Of a stretch of 64,000 nucleotides of DNA, positions 60,927-64,000 are shown piece after piece. A program made the translations under genes and the position numbers. Below the pieces are notes generated by a model, which made no database searches, had not been told where the DNA came from, and was given only the letters and a program-made list of their open reading frames with translations. This DNA comes from Magnolia sinica (Eukaryota > Streptophyta > Magnoliopsida > Magnoliales > Magnoliaceae). The stretch is taken from the NCBI RefSeq assembly GCF_029962835.1, contig NC_080582.1:70428177-70492176 (forward strand), given 5' to 3'. Every line of letters starts with the position of its first letter. Within the stretch, counting starts at the first letter, position 1.

Positions 60927-60942
60927 CACGTGGGGTCACGTG
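60927..60942. promoter_or_regulatory. Paired G-boxes (CACGTG), chitinase B only
   Basis: Two perfect CACGTG palindromes lie at 60,927-60,932 and 60,937-60,942, about 370-380 bases before the ATG. CACGTG is the G-box/ABRE core bound by bZIP and bHLH factors in plants. Copy A jumps from GTGGATG straight to TGAGATCC (about 45,290-45,300) and lacks this ~115-bp stretch. Confidence 0.55.
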
Positions 60943-61239
60943 TGTGAGATCCTAACCGTTCATCAATCATTATCCTCTGGAAACATCACCCGGAACAAAA
61001 TTCAATAAGGTACACTCATCAAGTGTGGCCCACTCATCATATCAACAGCTAGGGCACACTCACAACAGGCCCACCAAATAAACGTGATCCAAATGGCTCC
61101 ACATTCTCAAAACGTCAGATTAGTTTAAGCACTAGAAATCAATGAAACTCCCTTCAAATCTATGGAAACCTATAAACACAACCCTACAAATACAACGACA
61201 ATGCAACATCGAATATCGTTACAACCGGAGCTCAACCCA

Positions 61240-61245
61240 TATAAA
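61240..61245 (+). promoter_or_regulatory. TATA box of chitinase B
   Basis: TATAAA lies 69 bases upstream of the ATG, in a position conserved with copy A. Confidence 0.65.
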
Positions 61246-61308
61246 CACATTCTCTACGGCTTCATGCAAAGCAATACACCAAGCCTCTGTGTATATCTCT
61301 AACTAGCC

Positions 61309-62715
61309 ATGGCCCATCTGAGTATGGCACTGCTACTATTGACTGCTGTGTTGCATGGTGAAGCCGATGCCGACGGCTCAGCAACGTCGCCAACACCGGC
61401 CCCATGGTTTTCTATCCCTTGGCTTCCCACACCATCTCCTAATTCGCCTGCACCAAGTGGGCCATCTCCCTGTCCCAGCCCTGGACTCACTTCTAGTGCA
61501 CCGATGTCGGTCCCACCTGCATCGGCGCCATCTGAACCTTCTTATCCACCCGTATCGGCTCCACCGGCTCCATCTCCATTGCCTATTCATATTCCACCTT
61601 CGCCAGCTCCTGGCCCACAAAGATCAACGGTCAAAGCTGCTTATTGGCCTTCATATCAATCATCGGCCTTCTCAGCATCGGCCATTGATACATCTTACTT
61701 CACACATGTATACTACGCATTTGTCTTACCCGATCAGAACACTTATGAGCTTGCGATAACACAGCTGGACGATCAGATGCTGCCGAACTTCACTGCGACG
61801 CTGCACAGCAAGCACCCGCCAGCCAAAGCTCTGCTGTCCATTGGAGGTGGAGGGAACAATTCCACTACCTTCGCACTCATGGTCAGCAATCCATCATCGC
61901 GGGCCGTGTTCATTAACTCAACGATAACCGTTGCTCGGAAGTACGGTCTAGATGGGCTTGATCTTGATTGGGAATTCCCACAGAGTCAGGAGGAGATGGA
62001 TAATCTCGGGTTCCTGTTCGATGAGTGGCGAGCCGCACTCTGGAAGGAGGCGATGGACACCGGCCGTCGCCGTCTACGGCTCACTGCTGCTGTCTACTTT
62101 TCTGCTGATTTCTTCCTATCCGACGTCAAACGGACGTACCCCACCGTATCGATCCGTCGGAGCCTTGATTGGGTGAGTCCTATGTGCTTCGACTACCATG
62201 GATCATGGGACACGTCGGTCACTGGGGCCCATGCGGCGTTGTATGATCCCAACGGTTCGAATCTGACCACAAGCTACGGCATCACGTCGTGGATCAATGC
62301 TGGTATCCCACCTTGGAAGGTTGTGATGGGCCTACCGCTCTACGGTCGAACATGGCAGCTCAAGGACCCGAGTATTCACGGTATCGGAGCACCGGCTGTC
62401 GGTGTGGGCCCCGGAGATGGCATCATCGTCTACTCTGATTTGGTGGACTATAATGTCCAGAACAATGCCACAGTGGTCTATGATGGGGCCACAGTGTCTG
62501 CCTATTCATATGCTGGGACATCATGGATCGGTTACGATGATGCCACGTCAGTCATAGGGAAGATCAAGTACGGACAGAGGGAAAAGAACATACGTGGATA
62601 TTTCTTCTGGGCTCTTGGATTCGACAAGGACTGGACCATCTCTAAGCAAGGTAACAAGGCATCCTCTTATCAATTTCGGGATGCACACGGTCCGTTTGGT
62701 CCGGTTCTGGATTGA
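61309..62715 (+). CDS. GH18 chitinase (class V type), copy B
   Basis: Paralogue of the gene at 45,655. The first 447 codons align without a gap and about nine residues in ten agree; most changes are in the signal peptide and Pro-rich linker. Signal peptide residues are 1-22 (MAHLSMALLLLTAVLHGEAD). The linker runs to ~102. The GH18 barrel is ~103-447 with DGLDLDWE at 215-222 and MCFDY at 292-296, so the catalytic set is whole. After Q447 comes the same donor-like CAAG/GTAACA (intron from 62,651). The open frame then runs into a hAT-like MITE that begins at 62,676 and supplies the apparent stop. If the intron is real, the MITE is intronic and harmless. If not, it replaces the C-terminus. It is likely secreted and acts on chitin or related GlcNAc polymers in the cell wall space. 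Confidence 0.88.
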   Translation: MAHLSMALLLLTAVLHGEADADGSATSPTPAPWFSIPWLPTPSPNSPAPSGPSPCPSPGLTSSAPMSVPPASAPSEPSYPPVSAPPAPSPLPIHIPPSPAPGPQRSTVKAAYWPSYQSSAFSASAIDTSYFTHVYYAFVLPDQNTYELAITQLDDQMLPNFTATLHSKHPPAKALLSIGGGGNNSTTFALMVSNPSSRAVFINSTITVARKYGLDGLDLDWEFPQSQEEMDNLGFLFDEWRAALWKEAMDTGRRRLRLTAAVYFSADFFLSDVKRTYPTVSIRRSLDWVSPMCFDYHGSWDTSVTGAHAALYDPNGSNLTTSYGITSWINAGIPPWKVVMGLPLYGRTWQLKDPSIHGIGAPAVGVGPGDGIIVYSDLVDYNVQNNATVVYDGATVSAYSYAGTSWIGYDDATSVIGKIKYGQREKNIRGYFFWALGFDKDWTISKQGNKASSYQFRDAHGPFGPVLD

Positions 62716-63276
62716 AACCAGAGCCGAACCAATCCTAACAGTTCTAGGAAAATCGAAACTGGAACCGTGCTGTTTGCACCCTGGAACCCAACCGGAACCT
62801 GACCGTAAAAATCGGTTCAGTTCTGGTTCGGTTTTATGGTTGCGGGCCAAATAGACAACTAAAATATATTGTAAACATATAAAATACTTTTAAGACAAGT
62901 CCAATTAAGCATGATAATTATACTCCATAACATAGTAGAAGTATGTTGCAAAATATAAAATCAATATGGAAATCCTTGGATAGAAGTTAGGGCTGCAAAA
63001 ATACATAATTTAGTAAATATTTATTGATTGGAATGGTACAGTTCCAAGTTCAATTTTGAGTTCGGTTCAACGGTCCGGCTCATAGTACAGTTCCAAGTTC
63101 GGTTCTAGGGTTCGGTTGACGGTTCGGTTCGATTCTACAGGATCTCAAACTGAGACCTAAACTAAACTAATTGGTTTTTTGATTTTCAGAACCGGAACCG
63201 AAACCGGTGCACTTCAGAACAGTTTGGTCGGCTTCGGTCCAATTTACCAGTTCTACCAGTTCCATGTGCACCCCTA
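62676..63276. mobile_element. hAT-like MITE with GGAACCG-rich interior, copy 2
   Basis: It has the same ends (T-GGG-TGCACA and TGTGCACCCCTA) and the same short CGGTTC/GGAACCG interior repeats as 48,616-49,226. Flanks CTTATCAA and CTTGTCAT are a diverged ~8-bp target duplication. Copy A is uninterrupted here (CTCTTATTATTTTCAACGC, about 47,010). Confidence 0.78.
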
Positions 63277-64000
63277 CTTGTCATTATCAACGCATGTGTA
63301 CAAAAGGTTCAGTCCACGTTCAGCTTAGGTAGGCTGGTGGGCTGATCCTGAGCCCACATAAGACTCAAAGCCCAGTCCATTTTAGGACCAACACCTGACA
63401 GCCATACATGGGCCCTGATGAGGTCAGGTCTCTACATCCTATTGCAGCCCTTTAAAATAGACAAGGATTATGGTTAAGGCGTCTCCCTCATCACTGCACA
63501 GGTGGCAAACATATCTGGTAATTGGGAGTTCCGATGGTGGGCCATCACGTTAATAGGCTGCATGTGAAGGAAGTCCTAGTGTTAGGACAGCTGTACAACC
63601 ATCCATTTGGTGTGGTTTTTTCTTTTTTGTGGTTGGATATGGACCACTGCTCTAACCGTTCATGTTGCAGGCTAATGATTGGATGGCTGCCAGATTCCAA
63701 CCTCCTTATTTTTTATTTTCACAGATGAAAAATCCACGTGGTGGCCCACCATGTGAACAGTTCTGATCACTGAAAATGTTTTCCACGTGTACCATGTGGA
63801 GGGAAATACATAGATTTTATGCACAAAGGGGAGTTATTTGTTACTCCGGCAGACTGACGCTTGATACGCAGGCACTAAGAAATTACACACGTTGGTGGAA
63901 CCTGCTGTAACTAAGCGACAGTCCCAAAATGAAATTGGGAGTACTGTTGGATGTTTTTTATTTTAACCTTCCAGTAAATGTCCACCAATCTGATATTTAG

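Larger units (their letters stand above)
59909..64000. repeat. Segmental duplication, copy B (to window edge)
   Basis: This is the match to copy A, with chitinase B in the same orientation (direct duplication, about 15.7 kb between the two start codons). It lacks the LTR element, the F4-type MITE and the two hAT-like inserts of copy A. It has its own hAT-like MITE at 62,676-63,276. Flanks after 63,277 match 47,018 onward of copy A. Confidence 0.93.

Overview
The window looks like nuclear DNA of a flowering plant, near a chromosome end. The signs are plant-type telomere-like repeats at the left edge, Ty1/copia and Ty3/gypsy elements with plant-type primer sites, Tourist-, hAT- and CACTA-type DNA transposon remains, GT-AG introns, and a plant GH18 chitinase gene pair. 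The very abundant GTGGGCCCACC-rich fold-back repeats fit a large, repeat-rich woody genome. A magnoliid-like plant is my guess, from general familiarity only. Most of the 64 kb is repeats. No rRNA, tRNA or CRISPR was found.

Layout: 1-5248 is a degenerate telomere-like block (CCTAAA units in a ~240-260 bp higher-order repeat). 5.8-6.3 kb is the end of a CACTA-type transposon. 6.3-12 kb holds two Ty3/gypsy-type LTR fossils. 13.4-16.4 kb is a run of five different fold-back (MITE-like) elements, nearly end to end. 16.9-23 kb is an old minus-strand LTR element split by a younger Ty1/copia copy with clear target-site duplications. 23-33.7 kb holds two LTR-like families (here X and Y), each present twice in opposite orientation; one Y copy has gained a ~1 kb minisatellite with a 43-bp unit.

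From 34,994 a segment starts that is duplicated at 59,910-64,000. Each copy carries a GH18 chitinase gene (45,655 and 61,309). The two copies differ by insertions that can be read against each other. Copy A received a 9.3-kb young LTR element carrying one long gag-protease frame and no recognisable pol (35,186-44,527), a fold-back MITE, a hAT-like MITE and another hAT-like insert. Copy B received a hAT-like MITE just past the last conserved chitinase codon. Copy B also keeps two CACGTG boxes that copy A lacks.

Between the copies (49.5-59.9 kb, minus strand) is a nine-exon gene of the plant Ptta/En/Spm transposase family with all reading frames in phase (501 codons). It is flanked by gene fragments: exons resembling an auxilin-like protein, one HSP90 exon, and an unrecognised gene with a coiled coil.

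The chitinases are predicted secreted enzymes with all GH18 catalytic residues and are the clearest host genes. I did not find a clearly new molecular system. The most interesting material is the paired insertion record of the chitinase duplication, the gag-protease-only LTR element, the variant telomere-like block, and a fold-back repeat core that carries many different termini.
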